DNA of 64,000 nt from Paenibacillus ginsengarvi (GCF_003626695.1 NZ_RBAH01000019.1:111700-175699); one strand, 5' to 3'. Shown: positions 44,457 through 53,872, counted from the first letter of the stretch. Translations and numbers: made by a program. The notes: generated from the letters alone by a model not told the origin.

Positions 44457-44616
44457 CTGTTGTCCCCCTTCACTTTTTTGGATGATCTTTAGCAAGTTCT
44501 ATGCTATAGGAAAAGAGGATAAATTTCTTGCCACTTCCCGAAAAATATCGGTCAAAATTCCACAACCCTGCAATCGCCGTTCGAGCAATAAGGCAATCGA
44601 ATGGATATAAATGCAA

Positions 44617-44647
44617 ATAACTCTCCAAGTATGGAGAGTTATTTTTC
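44617..44647. terminator. Terminator after SBP copy F
   Basis: The perfect stem aataactctcc / ggagagttatt is followed by TTTT on the plus strand and lies just after the stop codon of the minus-strand gene at 44662. Confidence 0.65.
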
Positions 44648-44661
44648 GTGGGAACTATTCG

Positions 44662-45975
44662 TTACTTTTTCATCTGAATCGCTTCGGCGATCTTCTTGGT
44701 CGCTTGCTCTTCGGCGGTCCGCAGAGCCGAATTCAGATCGGTTTCTCCAGCGATGACGGACATGACGGCGCTATTCATCGCGCCCGTCGCGTTCGAATCA
44801 AACACGCCGGCGCGGGCTGGCGCAGCAGGTTTTAGTGCAGCGATCGCGCTAACGTTTTTCCCTTTCCACTGCGCTACGTTGCGGCCGAAAGCTTCTTTCA
44901 CCGCCTGGCTCTTCAGCGGCGTAATCGCGGCAAAGTCGGAGGTGATCGCCGTTTGCACTTCATCGGTCAAAAGCTGGGCGATGCTTTGGAACGATTCATC
45001 CCGATGCTGGCTTGTCGGAGCTACGGTAATAATGACCGGGTATGGCTGCGAGCCGACGCCCGGCAAGCTTTTCAACTCCGGCAGGCTGGCCGCGTCCCAG
45101 TTCATATTTTCCTCAGGCTTCGGAGCGTCAGAGTTAAACGCCAGGAACATGGCACTTGTCTTCTCTTTGACGAAGACGTTCCGCGCATCGTTCAGAAGCT
45201 TGGCGTCATAGCCCGGCGCTTTATATAGCGGCAGCAGCGTGTTAATCCACGATTTCCACTGGTCGGTCTGCAAGACGGCTTTTTCGCCCAACACGTCAGT
45301 ATACGGAATAGAAAGTGGATTCACAACAAGCAACGGGTTTGGGCTAGCGACAAATCCGCGGTACTGCACGCCGCCATCGCTCCGCGTCAGTTTCGTCGCA
45401 ACCTCCGCCACCTCTTCCCAACTCATATGGTTTTTCAAATAAGGAACACCGAATTTATCGAAAATATCTTTATTGTAATACAGCGTCAGCCGCAAATCGT
45501 ACAAGGGCAAGCCGTTCTGTTTTTTCCCGTCCACCTTCGCCGCTTCTACATAGGAAGGCTCGAGTCGGCTAAGATCGTATTTTTGCTTCACGATCAGATC
45601 CGAGATATCGCCGCCGTACAGCTCGAGCAGGCTGGAGCGGTAGTTGTTGACGGAGGAAATAATTAGGTCGACTTTGCGCTGCTCCGTAACGAGATTTTGC
45701 ACATTGCTTCCGACGCTCTCCACCACTTCAAACTCATAATGGGGATACTTTTTCTGAATCTGACTGCCGTATCGGCTCATAAACCATTCCATGTTGCCGC
45801 CCTGTGGCGTGATGACGAGCAGCTTGACCGGTTTCGCCGGTTCCGTAGGCTTATCGCCGCCTGCTAAGGCGTTCCCTTCCGTTTTCGCGCCGCTTTCATT
45901 CCCGCCGCCGCATCCGGCAGTCAGCAAGACGATGGCCATCGCAGCGGCCAACCCTGCACCTTTCCATTTTTTCAT
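44662..45975 (-). CDS. Extracellular solute-binding lipoprotein (SBP copy F)
   Basis: A 437-residue lipoprotein, ATG 45975 with a weak ggggtggg site. The signal peptide ends in lipobox LTAGC. Motifs are VDLIISSVNNYRSSLLELYGG, YYNKDIFDKFGVPYLKNHMSWEEVAEV and the C-terminal NSALRTAEEQATKKIAEA. It is divergent from the AraC gene at 46490, 514 bp away, which may regulate it. Together with copies A, B, C and E it forms a related lipoprotein set with no transport partners. Confidence 0.87.
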   Translation of the reverse strand: MKKWKGAGLAAAMAIVLLTAGCGGGNESGAKTEGNALAGGDKPTEPAKPVKLLVITPQGGNMEWFMSRYGSQIQKKYPHYEFEVVESVGSNVQNLVTEQRKVDLIISSVNNYRSSLLELYGGDISDLIVKQKYDLSRLEPSYVEAAKVDGKKQNGLPLYDLRLTLYYNKDIFDKFGVPYLKNHMSWEEVAEVATKLTRSDGGVQYRGFVASPNPLLVVNPLSIPYTDVLGEKAVLQTDQWKSWINTLLPLYKAPGYDAKLLNDARNVFVKEKTSAMFLAFNSDAPKPEENMNWDAASLPELKSLPGVGSQPYPVIITVAPTSQHRDESFQSIAQLLTDEVQTAITSDFAAITPLKSQAVKEAFGRNVAQWKGKNVSAIAALKPAAPARAGVFDSNATGAMNSAVMSVIAGETDLNSALRTAEEQATKKIAEAIQMKK

Positions 45976-46385
45976 ATAGACCCACCCCATTAGTTAAATT
46001 GGATTGCTTGAAGCATAGTTTTGCCACTGTACAATTCGCTTACCTTCTTGGACTCAATCCAATGGGGCAAGTAGCAGAAGCGTCAGATCGAGCTGCAATT
46101 CTTTTTCGCAAAATTTGACAGCGCTTACATCAAAATTGTCGCCGTATGCGCTCCCCTTTACCCGGCAGCTTGCACGCCTACAAAATCTCTCCACCTCCAA
46201 AGCTACCGATCTTCGCTTTGTTTGTCAAAAGTATGCTCCCTTCGTTGCTCAATCGGCTCATCGCCCGCTCAAGCGCTTACGTGCTGCAAAGCCATTATCA
46301 CACACCGGCCTTCGGACAAAAAGCACAGATTGTGCAGTCGAGTACACATATCCTCTGCACTTTCGAAACGCCTGCAAGATTCGTA
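45976..46385. other. Divergent intergenic region
   Basis: About 400 bp without a believable gene; one open frame of 116 codons has no ribosome binding site or protein-like composition. It should contain the promoter of SBP copy F. Confidence 0.4.
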
Positions 46386-46413
46386 TTGACTGCGACCCAA
46401 TACCCCCTATAAT
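46386..46413 (+). promoter_or_regulatory. Sigma-A promoter of the AraC gene
   Basis: TTGACT (46386-46391) and a perfect TATAAT (46408-46413) are 16 bp apart, giving a leader of about 70 nt before the AraC gene. Confidence 0.75.
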
Positions 46414-46489
46414 GGTAGCATGGCACCGCGTAGTACAGCCTCTTTTTCGAAGGGGTATCAGGTGAATACTAGTAAAGGAAGGGACTCGT

Positions 46490-47362
46490 ATGAAAGGTTC
46501 GCCAGATGCTTTCCGTCTCGTTCATTTGCTCACGACACTGAGGCTGTCCGAATTCGAATGTGGGACTTCCACGCTAGGCACGTACCGCGGCAAAAGCTAC
46601 TACACGTCCATTCGCGTCCAGCCGTGGGCACTGCTGACTCAAATAACCGACGGGCCCGTACAAATTACGCTCCATCATGAAACGTTTATCGTGAATCCGG
46701 GGCAAGCGTTATATATACCGGCCAATCAGCCTTATACGCTGCAACTGATCGATCGCGATATCGTCTCGCACTGGCTTAATTTGAATTTCACTATATTCGA
46801 ACATTTTCCGCTGCTCGATCTGCTCGATGTTCCTTATGTATCCCCTGTATCCGTTGGAAACGAGGTAAGGAGGCTGCAAACGCAAATTAACGAGCTCGTT
46901 CATGCCGAGCGGTCCGATCCCGGCGAACTTCTGCGCACGGCCGGCCTTGTGAAGCAGCTCATGTACGTCGTGCTAGAGCTGATCATGTCGTTTTCGCCCT
47001 ACAAATCCGGAGGCATTGAAAAAATCAGCAAACTTCAGCGTTTCCAGCCGGTACTCGATTATATCGAAAGCCATCTGCATGAGAAAATAATCATATCCCA
47101 GTTAGCCGGCCTGATGTTCATCTCTACATCGCATTTCCATAAAGAGTTCCAAGAGGCGTTTGGCGTTTCTCCGTTGCAATATATTCAATCGCAGCGATAT
47201 AAGAAAGCGCAATCGTTGCTGGCTACTTCCGATTTGACGATCCATGAAATCGCAAATCGGGTCGGCTATGAGCAGCCGTTTCCATTTATCCGCTTTTTCA
47301 AATCGCTGTACGGCGCAAGCCCCGGCCTTTACAGGAGAATGATGATCGAGCGGTTTAACTAA
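46490..47362 (+). CDS. AraC-family transcriptional regulator
   Basis: A 290-residue regulator. Residues 30-110 form the cupin sensing domain (ITDGPVQITLHHETFIVNPGQALYIPANQPYTL). The C-terminal HTH pair (about 190-285) includes IIISQLAGLMFISTSHFHKEFQEAFGVSPLQYIQ and TIHEIANRVGYEQPFPFIRFFKSLYGASPGLYRR. The start has ggaaggg upstream. It closes the SBP island and is divergent from SBP copy F. Confidence 0.9.
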   Translation: MKGSPDAFRLVHLLTTLRLSEFECGTSTLGTYRGKSYYTSIRVQPWALLTQITDGPVQITLHHETFIVNPGQALYIPANQPYTLQLIDRDIVSHWLNLNFTIFEHFPLLDLLDVPYVSPVSVGNEVRRLQTQINELVHAERSDPGELLRTAGLVKQLMYVVLELIMSFSPYKSGGIEKISKLQRFQPVLDYIESHLHEKIIISQLAGLMFISTSHFHKEFQEAFGVSPLQYIQSQRYKKAQSLLATSDLTIHEIANRVGYEQPFPFIRFFKSLYGASPGLYRRMMIERFN

Positions 47363-47649
47363 GATGTTTCGTCATTGGACTGTTCATTGGGCAGCGTCTC
47401 TCCATAATACTAGAGATATCAACAATTACATTTGGTGATGTTTACTAGATTGTCATTATCCCCGTTACTTCAAAAGGCTACCATAATTGCTTCCTCACCT
47501 GTTATTATCTCTCTGAAGCGTCCGGTATTATGGCTAGTCCGATAGCTGAACAGGCTGCCGAGCGGCAGCCTCCAAATTCTTAATAACCCTAAAGTCATAA
47601 AATACATTTTCTATGCAAATAGAGTCAACTTTGTAAAGCGAAATATTTA

Positions 47650-48744
47650 CTAAAAGGTAGGAGCAGGTAGTTCGTCTATTTTCATACGGAGTAAACTATA
47701 AGGCTTCTGCCGCAGGTCATTACCATAATGAAATCTTGCCTGCCGATGTAATTGGTTCACGATGAAATATAAGTATTGATCGGGACCAATAGAAAAAGTA
47801 TCCGGCCATAAAATCCTCGGATCATGTGCGATGGTTTCCATTGTTCCATTAGGCAATATCTTTCGAATACTATTGTTTTCATAGTCTCCAGAATAAACGT
47901 TTCCTTTTGCATCGGTGACCATTCCATCTGAAGCACCTTTTTCTCCCCAATACTTCACGTGATCCTGTACATTCATATCCGGTATCGTTCGGTCTCTTAG
48001 GGCTTCCGTTGAAATCGAGTACAGATGACGACTGGAGAGAGGACAAAAAAACAACATCTTGCCGTCCGGGGAAATCGCTATACCATCGGATGCCAATCTA
48101 AAAGGTGAAGTAGATCCGTCTTTGTTTCGATTCTTCAGGATTTTACCTTCAACTTTCGGTAAGAAAAAGAGATCGGGCGAGGTTGAGTTTGCTCCGTTTA
48201 ACCGTCTCCAGGCATAGCCCGTTTCTAAATCAACGACAATAATGGCTCCTGGTCCTCGGGAAGACGAATCCGTTATATAAGCATAACCTGCTTTACCAAC
48301 ACGAAAATCAAATCGGACATCATTCAGATAAGTGGTTGGCAGGACAACATTTTCCGTAAATGTATATATACTTCTTATGGTATTTGAATTTAAATCTACA
48401 GCGACTAACTTCGCCCCCCCGTTGATGGGTTCTGAGAAATTAGGAGCCCCCGTATCCAGTACCCAAAGCGTTCCCTTTCCATCAGCAACGACGCTTTGAA
48501 CACTAATGAAGGACGTTGTGATATTCGATTGGCTTACCAAATTAGCGTCTAAACTAGGATAAGGCTGTAATGTACCGCGAACGATTTCAGCCACCGTAAA
48601 TTTAACATCGTCTCCCCATCTTGGAAAGCAAATAAAAATGCGCCCAGTTTCAGAAACCGTAACGCCTGTAGGCATGGCTCCGTAAAATAAAAAAAACGCC
48701 TCAAACTTACCGAAATACTTTTCACTCGGTAACATCACTTGCAT
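47650..48744 (-). CDS. Major royal jelly / yellow family protein
   Basis: A 364-residue beta-propeller protein. The family pattern shows in MPTGVTVSETGRIFICFPRWGDD, LWVLDTGAPNF, GPGAIIVVDLETGYAWRRL, FRLASDGIAISPDGKMLFFCPLSSRHLYSI and GEKGASDGMVTDAKGNVYSGDYENNSI. ATG 48744 has gaggagg upstream. No signal peptide is apparent, in contrast to insect members. Bacterial members are thought to act as lactonase- or strictosidine-synthase-like enzymes; the substrate is unknown. It stands alone. Confidence 0.82.
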   Translation of the reverse strand: MQVMLPSEKYFGKFEAFFLFYGAMPTGVTVSETGRIFICFPRWGDDVKFTVAEIVRGTLQPYPSLDANLVSQSNITTSFISVQSVVADGKGTLWVLDTGAPNFSEPINGGAKLVAVDLNSNTIRSIYTFTENVVLPTTYLNDVRFDFRVGKAGYAYITDSSSRGPGAIIVVDLETGYAWRRLNGANSTSPDLFFLPKVEGKILKNRNKDGSTSPFRLASDGIAISPDGKMLFFCPLSSRHLYSISTEALRDRTIPDMNVQDHVKYWGEKGASDGMVTDAKGNVYSGDYENNSIRKILPNGTMETIAHDPRILWPDTFSIGPDQYLYFIVNQLHRQARFHYGNDLRQKPYSLLRMKIDELPAPTF

Positions 48745-48973
48745 AAAATCCTCCTCAACAAGTTCCAACTGCTATTACCTATTTATATGACTGAATGTGG
48801 TTCAAGTGTCTGGATAATAAAATATTTTTACGGGCCCCGAAAAGGTGAGTCCTCATATTCTTACGACTGCATGGGAATATTCGAACCCCAGATTTTCGGC
48901 AATCCATTTTAGTATAGGATCCAATGCGTAGGAAAGTCTAACTTTGATGAAAGTAAGGAGGGATAATTACTCA

Positions 48974-49216
48974 ATGAATACGCCAACGCTAGCGCCGCAC
49001 GAATCGATGGAACTGCATGAAGCGTTAAACTTCAAAACGCTCTGCCTCGCTAAGTCAAAACTTATGCAAGGCTTGGTCTTTGACCAGGAGCTGAAAGCGT
49101 TAATGCAGAAGGACGTCATTCTATCCACGCAACAGATCGCCGAGCTCCAGGCCATCTACGCAAGAGCTCCATTCCAAGCGCCTGTTCCGAATAACCCGAC
49201 ACCTATCACACATTAA
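48974..49216 (+). CDS. Small spore-coat-associated protein (YraG-like)
   Basis: An 80-residue protein. It is similar to the one at 50780 in the stretch MELHEALNFKTLCLAKSKLMQGLV and has a long helical core and Pro-rich tail. ATG 48974 has aggaggg at about 11 bp. Size and position match yraG in the B. subtilis yraG-yraF-adhB-yraE-yraD operon, which is expressed during sporulation. Probable spore coat component. Confidence 0.75.
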   Translation: MNTPTLAPHESMELHEALNFKTLCLAKSKLMQGLVFDQELKALMQKDVILSTQQIAELQAIYARAPFQAPVPNNPTPITH

Positions 49217-49228
49217 AGGGGAACGCCA

Positions 49229-49615
49229 ATGAACACCGATTATTTAGACCCGATTAATTCGTTAAATATGCCGGAGATGGCAGATATGACATTTGCAATG
49301 GACTTCCTTATTCGTGCCAAGGAGGGTGTGCGAAATTTGTCCATCGCCCTGACGGAAACGGCTTCTCCCGATGTAAGAGCGCTGCTTCGCAATCATCTTA
49401 TGCAGGGGATTGCACTGCACCAAGAAATCACGGAGCTTATGATTCGCAAAAAATGGTTCCATCCTTACGAGCTGAACGAACAGTACCAACTCGACCAGCT
49501 TTCAGCGAAAAATACGGTGATGATCGGGCAGATGAATTTGTTCCCGGATGATACGTCGCGTAAAGGGATGTTTGATCGGACCCCGGATGAACATATTGGA
49601 GGACATAAAGCATGA
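49229..49615 (+). CDS. CotF-like spore coat protein (YraF-like)
   Basis: A 128-residue member of the CotF family. The helical ferritin-like core is visible in MTFAMDFLIRAKEGVRNLSIALTETASPDVRALLRNHLMQGIALHQEITELMIRK, followed by WFHPYELNEQYQLD. It is 12 bp after the previous gene and overlaps the dehydrogenase start by 4 bp (ATGA). Position and size match B. subtilis yraF. Confidence 0.85.
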   Translation: MNTDYLDPINSLNMPEMADMTFAMDFLIRAKEGVRNLSIALTETASPDVRALLRNHLMQGIALHQEITELMIRKKWFHPYELNEQYQLDQLSAKNTVMIGQMNLFPDDTSRKGMFDRTPDEHIGGHKA

Positions 49616-50748
49616 AGGCGGTAACGTATCAAGGGATTAAAAATGTCGTGGTCAAAGAGGTGCCGGATCCGAAGATTGTGAAACCGGACGATATGATCGT
49701 AAGAGTCACCAGTTCCGCCATTTGCGGTTCGGACCTTCACCTGATTCACGGAATGATCCCTAACCTTCAGGAGAACTATGTCATCGGGCATGAACCGATG
49801 GGGATCGTAGAAGAAGTAGGCCCCGGAGTGACCAAGGTAAAGAAAGGTGACCGGGTGATCATCCCTTTTACCATCGCATGCGGGGAATGTTTTTATTGTA
49901 AGAATCAGCTGGAAAGCCAATGCGACAATTCAAACGAACACGGGGATATAGGCGCATATTTCGGCTACTCCGGAACGACCGGTGGTTACCCTGGCGGGCA
50001 AGCCGAGTATTTACGAGTTCCGTTTGCTAATTTCACCCACTTCAAGATTCCTGAAAACTGCGAGCAACCGGACGAAAAGCTAAGCTTGATCGCCGATGCC
50101 ATGACGACGGCATTTTGGAGCGTAGATAACGCCGGTGTCAAGAATGGAGATACGGTCATCGTGCTCGGCTGCGGTCCGGTCGGACTTCTGGCCCAGAAAT
50201 TCTGCTGGCTGAAAGGAGCAAAGCGGGTCATCGCCGTTGACTATGTCGATTACCGCTTACAGCATGCGAAGCGAACGAACCATGTGGAAATCGTAAACTT
50301 CGAACAGGATACAAATATCGGCAACAATCTCAAGGAAATGACCAAAGGCGGCGCCGATGTCGTAATTGATGCGGTAGGCATGGACGGCAAGATGAGCGAT
50401 CTCGAATTTCTAGCCAGCGGTTTGAAACTGCAAGGCGGGACCATGAGCGCATTTATCATTGCGTCTCAGGCTGTCCGCAAAGGCGGGACCATCCAAGTCA
50501 CTGGGGTATACGGCGGACGCTATAACGGATTCCCGCTCGGCGACATCATGCAACGCAACGTGAATATCCGTTCCGGGCAAGCTCCGGTCATTCACTACAT
50601 GCCGTATATGTACGAGCTGGTTACGTCGGGCAAAGTAGATCCTGGAGATATTGTTACGCACGTCATTCCGCTTAGCGAGGCCAAGCACGGCTATGAAATG
50701 TTCGATACGAAAACGGACAATTGCATCAAAGTCATCTTAAAGCCCTGA
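49612..50748 (+). CDS. adhB: Zinc-dependent alcohol dehydrogenase of the spore coat operon
   Basis: A 378-residue medium-chain dehydrogenase, close in size and context to B. subtilis AdhB (formaldehyde-dehydrogenase-like). Catalytic zinc residues appear in AICGSDLHLIHG and the GHEPMGIVEEVG segment. The structural zinc lobe CGECFYCKNQLESQC has four cysteines. The nucleotide fold is VIVLGCGPVGLLAQKFCWLKGA. It lies within a coat operon, coupled to the CotF-like gene, so it probably acts in the mother cell or spore. The true aldehyde/alcohol substrate is unproven. Confidence 0.88.
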   Translation: MKAVTYQGIKNVVVKEVPDPKIVKPDDMIVRVTSSAICGSDLHLIHGMIPNLQENYVIGHEPMGIVEEVGPGVTKVKKGDRVIIPFTIACGECFYCKNQLESQCDNSNEHGDIGAYFGYSGTTGGYPGGQAEYLRVPFANFTHFKIPENCEQPDEKLSLIADAMTTAFWSVDNAGVKNGDTVIVLGCGPVGLLAQKFCWLKGAKRVIAVDYVDYRLQHAKRTNHVEIVNFEQDTNIGNNLKEMTKGGADVVIDAVGMDGKMSDLEFLASGLKLQGGTMSAFIIASQAVRKGGTIQVTGVYGGRYNGFPLGDIMQRNVNIRSGQAPVIHYMPYMYELVTSGKVDPGDIVTHVIPLSEAKHGYEMFDTKTDNCIKVILKP

Positions 50749-50779
50749 ATATGGGTAAATACAGGGGAGGACAATCCGA

Positions 50780-50983
50780 ATGAATTCCAATTACGCTTTG
50801 CATGAGATGCTGGAGGTTCATGAAATGGCTGCGTTCAAGACCGTTTGCATGACCAAATCCAAAACCATGCAAGCTCTGGTAACCGACCCGGAGCTCAGGC
50901 AAATTTTGCAGCAAGACGTGCAATTATCACAGCAGCAGCTTCAGGAGCTCGGTGGAGTGCTGTCTAAAGTGACCCTAACCTAA
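50780..50983 (+). CDS. Small spore-coat-associated protein (YraE-like)
   Basis: A 67-residue paralogue of the protein at 48974 (LEVHEMAAFKTVCMTKSKTMQALVTDPELRQIL). Ribosome binding site gggagg lies upstream. Position after adhB and size match yraE. Confidence 0.75.
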   Translation: MNSNYALHEMLEVHEMAAFKTVCMTKSKTMQALVTDPELRQILQQDVQLSQQQLQELGGVLSKVTLT

Positions 50984-50996
50984 AGGAGATAGAAAC

Positions 50997-51293
50997 ATGA
51001 ACACCCTATTAGAACACTTGACAGGGCTTCATACGCTGACCGACGACGTGATCGCAATGGATTTTTTGATGAACGCCAAGAGCGGAGTCAGAAACTACGC
51101 CATGGCCGTAACCGAATGTGCCACCTCCGAAATCAAACAAATTTTGATGAAACAGCTCGACGAAGCTATAGACTCCCATGAAAAGATAACAAACTACATG
51201 ATGCAGCGGGGCCTATACCATCCCTACCATATTCCGGAGCAAATTCAGCTCGATCTGAAAAATATGCAGACCGCTATGAACATCCCGTCCTGA
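50997..51293 (+). CDS. CotF-like spore coat protein (YraD-like)
   Basis: A 98-residue CotF-family protein, shorter than its paralogue at 49229 (IAMDFLMNAKSGVRNYAMAVTECATSEIKQILMKQLDEAIDSHEKITNYMMQ, then YHPYHIPEQIQLD). The start has aaaggag upstream. Position and size match yraD. The last gene of the coat operon. Confidence 0.85.
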   Translation: MNTLLEHLTGLHTLTDDVIAMDFLMNAKSGVRNYAMAVTECATSEIKQILMKQLDEAIDSHEKITNYMMQRGLYHPYHIPEQIQLDLKNMQTAMNIPS

Positions 51294-51312
51294 CACCGTA
51301 TTTCGTCCCGAC

Positions 51313-51352
51313 AAAACGCGCAAAACCACCATGGTTCAGGCGCGTTTTTTGA
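51313..51352 (+). terminator. Terminator of the spore coat operon
   Basis: The stem aaacgcgc / gcgcgttt with an inner aaccacc-ggtt hairpin and six T lies 20 bp after the last coat gene. Confidence 0.8.
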
Positions 51353-51457
51353 TTTTAGGCGAAGACTTTAGAGAATTGAACGACGGGAGTTTGAGCTGGA
51401 GAGGTTCATTCAATTTCTTTTCTTCTCATCCAAAAAATCAATTTTTACGCAATCTAA

Positions 51458-51492
51458 AAGGGAGCGCCGAATCTTCCCCTCGGGCTCCCTTC
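51458..51492 (-). terminator. Putative glmS terminator
   Basis: The stem aagggagc / gctccctt with inner gccga-tcggg pairing and four T on the minus strand lies 78 bp after the glmS stop codon. Confidence 0.6.
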
Positions 51493-51569
51493 CAGATCTG
51501 TTCAATCATTTTGCTTATTGGTTCCACACTTTTTTATCACCAGACATAGTTACATCAGGCAAGTGAACA

Positions 51570-53399
51570 TCACTCTACCGTAACCGACTTCGCCAAATTG
51601 CGCGGCTTATCCACGTCGTTGCCGCGAGCAAGCGACGCATAGTAGGCGAGCAATTGCAGCGGAATAACCGAAAGCGCAGGCGCGAGCAGCGACAGCGTAC
51701 GCGGGATCTCGAATACGAGATCGACCGCCTTGCCGATGTCGGGATTGCCTTCGAAAGCGATAGCGAACACTTGTGCGCCTCTGGCTTTCACTTCTTTAAT
51801 GTTGCTGACCGTTTTCTCGAGCAAATGCTCCTGTGTCGCAAGCGCAATGACCGGAATCCCTTCCTCGATCAGCGCCAGCGTCCCGTGCTTCAGCTCTCCC
51901 GCCGCATAAGCCTCGGAGTGGATGTACGATATCTCCTTCAGCTTGAGCGAGCCTTCCTGGGCAACGGCGTAATCCGAGCCGCGGCCGATGAAGAACAGAT
52001 CGTTGTGGCTCGCAATATGCTCCGCATATTCCTTGATTTGTTCGGCTTGCGCAAGAATTTGCTCCACCTGCTCCGGCAGCTTTAGCAGCGCGGCGATAGT
52101 CGACCGGATCATAGTTTCGTCCTGCAAGCCTAGCGTTTGCGCGAAATGCAGCCCAAGCAAATAAAAGGCGATCAACTGCGATGTATACGCCTTCGTCGAA
52201 GCGACGGCAATCTCAGGTCCGGCCCAGGTGACGATCACATCGTCCGCCTCGCGGGAGACGGAGCTGCCCACTACGTTCGTAATGGCGATTACTCTCGCCC
52301 CGCTTCGTCTCGCTTCCCGTAAAGCCGCCAGCGTATCGGCTGTTTCGCCGGACTGGCTGACGACGATAACGAGCGTATTCGCCGTAATGATCGGATCGCG
52401 GTACCGGTATTCGGACGCGACATCAACTTCTACCGGAATTCGCGCCAACTGCTCGATGACCGCTTTTCCGACGAGGCCGGCATGATAAGCCGTTCCGCAA
52501 GCGACAATATGAATGTTATGAATGTCCCAAATCTGCTGCGGCGTCAGCTTCACCTCGTTCAGAACGACCTGCCCCCCGGCGGCGTCGATCCGGCTGCCCA
52601 TCGTATCCCGATACGCTTTCGGCTGCTCGTATATTTCCTTCAGCATAAAATGATCGAATCCGGCTTTTTCCGCGGTCATCAGATCCCAATCGACATAAAA
52701 CGTTTCCCGGGAAATAAAATTCCCCTCAATCGTCCGCAAATCGACACCATTCTGCGTCAGAACGGCCATTTCACCGTCGTTTAAAATATAAACGTTGCGC
52801 GTATGCTCCAAAATCGCGGGAATATCCGAGCCGATAAAATTCTCTCCGTCGCCGACGCCGATAATAAGCGGGCTCGCCAGCCGTACCGCTACAAGCTTCT
52901 CCGGCTCATACTCGGTCAAGACACCTAGAGCGAACGCTCCGCTCATCTTTTTGACCGCCTGCTGCACAGCCTTGACGATATCGCCGTCGTACAAATCCGC
53001 GATCAGATGGGAGATGACCTCCGTATCCGTCTCCGATACGAATACGTGGCCTTTGGCCGTCAATTCCTCTTTCAAGCTCATATAGTTCTCGATAATGCCG
53101 TTATGCACGACCGAAAATTTCATCGAATTATCCGTATGCGGATGAGAGTTCACATCGGAAGGCTTGCCGTGCGTAGCCCAGCGGGTATGTCCAATCCCGA
53201 TCGTCCCGTCCAGCGGCTCCTGCTCCAGCCTGGACTCGAGGACGGCCAGCCGCCCCTGCGCCTTCCTGACAACCAGGCCGTGATCCGTAAATACCGCCAG
53301 GCCAGCCGAATCGTATCCCCGATACTCCAGCTTCTTAAGACCCTCCAGCAAAATCCGCTGCGAATTCCGCTTTCCAACATATCCGACAATACCGCACAT
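51570..53399 (-). CDS. glmS: Glutamine--fructose-6-phosphate aminotransferase (isomerising)
   Basis: A 609-residue enzyme that makes glucosamine-6-phosphate from fructose-6-phosphate and glutamine. The N-terminal amidotransferase opens with the nucleophile Cys2 in MCGIVGYVG and includes GHTRWATHGKPSDVNSHPH. Two SIS domains follow (HIVACGTAYHAGLVGKAV; VSQSGETADTLAALREA; FFIGRGSDYAVAQEGSLKLKEISYIHSEAYAAGELKHG). The end DKPRNLAKSVTVE is the family terminus. The gene is preceded by a glmS ribozyme. Confidence 0.97.
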   Translation of the reverse strand: MCGIVGYVGKRNSQRILLEGLKKLEYRGYDSAGLAVFTDHGLVVRKAQGRLAVLESRLEQEPLDGTIGIGHTRWATHGKPSDVNSHPHTDNSMKFSVVHNGIIENYMSLKEELTAKGHVFVSETDTEVISHLIADLYDGDIVKAVQQAVKKMSGAFALGVLTEYEPEKLVAVRLASPLIIGVGDGENFIGSDIPAILEHTRNVYILNDGEMAVLTQNGVDLRTIEGNFISRETFYVDWDLMTAEKAGFDHFMLKEIYEQPKAYRDTMGSRIDAAGGQVVLNEVKLTPQQIWDIHNIHIVACGTAYHAGLVGKAVIEQLARIPVEVDVASEYRYRDPIITANTLVIVVSQSGETADTLAALREARRSGARVIAITNVVGSSVSREADDVIVTWAGPEIAVASTKAYTSQLIAFYLLGLHFAQTLGLQDETMIRSTIAALLKLPEQVEQILAQAEQIKEYAEHIASHNDLFFIGRGSDYAVAQEGSLKLKEISYIHSEAYAAGELKHGTLALIEEGIPVIALATQEHLLEKTVSNIKEVKARGAQVFAIAFEGNPDIGKAVDLVFEIPRTLSLLAPALSVIPLQLLAYYASLARGNDVDKPRNLAKSVTVE

Positions 53400-53689
53400 A
53401 GTTCCATACCTCCGAATAATGGGATGTTTGAACTTGTGCGCCCTTTCTACGAGAACATGCAGCCGTGCATGACAAAGAAGCGTACAAACCGTACGATTTT
53501 TTTCAAGGTTAGCCTATTCCGTTTTCAAAGAACGCAGCAAGCTCATCGTGTTATTGCTTGTATCGAACCCGGTCTCGCAGCTCCGCTCCGCCTTACGTGC
53601 GCGAACGGCTTCTGCCGATCCGGTTTATTTCGAACCTGTACGCAATCCAAAAGACATAGGTCTTTTTAATCGCGCTTTAATGCATCATG

Positions 53690-53872
53690 CGGAAATCTTG
53701 TCAGCCCGGTTGCCCGAACCTTTTGCCTTCCCGCTTTCGGCCTGATGCGGCTGCCGAGAGGTCCCCGCCGAATATTTCGAACACCTCTACCTCGTCCGCT
53801 TGCCCTACCCAGATAACGATACGCCCTGATTCCGATCCGGCGACCGCCTGACAAGCGCTGGCGCTTATATAC
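53690..53872 (-). ncRNA. glmS: glmS ribozyme-riboswitch
   Basis: On the minus strand the region starts with ataAGCGCC, the self-cleavage site (before GCGCC), followed by the partner strand gcgcttg. The conserved core gacgaggtagaggtgttcga and then ttcggcggggacctctcggc forms the double pseudoknot that binds glucosamine-6-phosphate. Binding causes self-cleavage and mRNA decay, lowering GlmS when its product is abundant. It lies about 290 nt before glmS. The 3' boundary is approximate. Confidence 0.92.

Noticed and set aside
46115..46465. Open frame of 116 codons before the AraC gene
   Set aside because: No ribosome binding site, no protein-like pattern, and it overlaps a strong promoter.
47548..47572. 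Hairpin aggctgccgagcggcagcct as a terminator after the AraC gene
   Set aside because: The stem is good but no T tract follows on either strand, so it is not a convincing terminator.
48854..48861. CATATTCT as a sporulation sigma factor -10 box ahead of the coat operon
   Set aside because: The spacing to any -35 match is wrong, so the call is not supportable although sporulation control is likely.
51331..51549. Open frame of 72 codons between the coat operon and glmS
   Set aside because: It lies across two terminator hairpins and lacks a start site.
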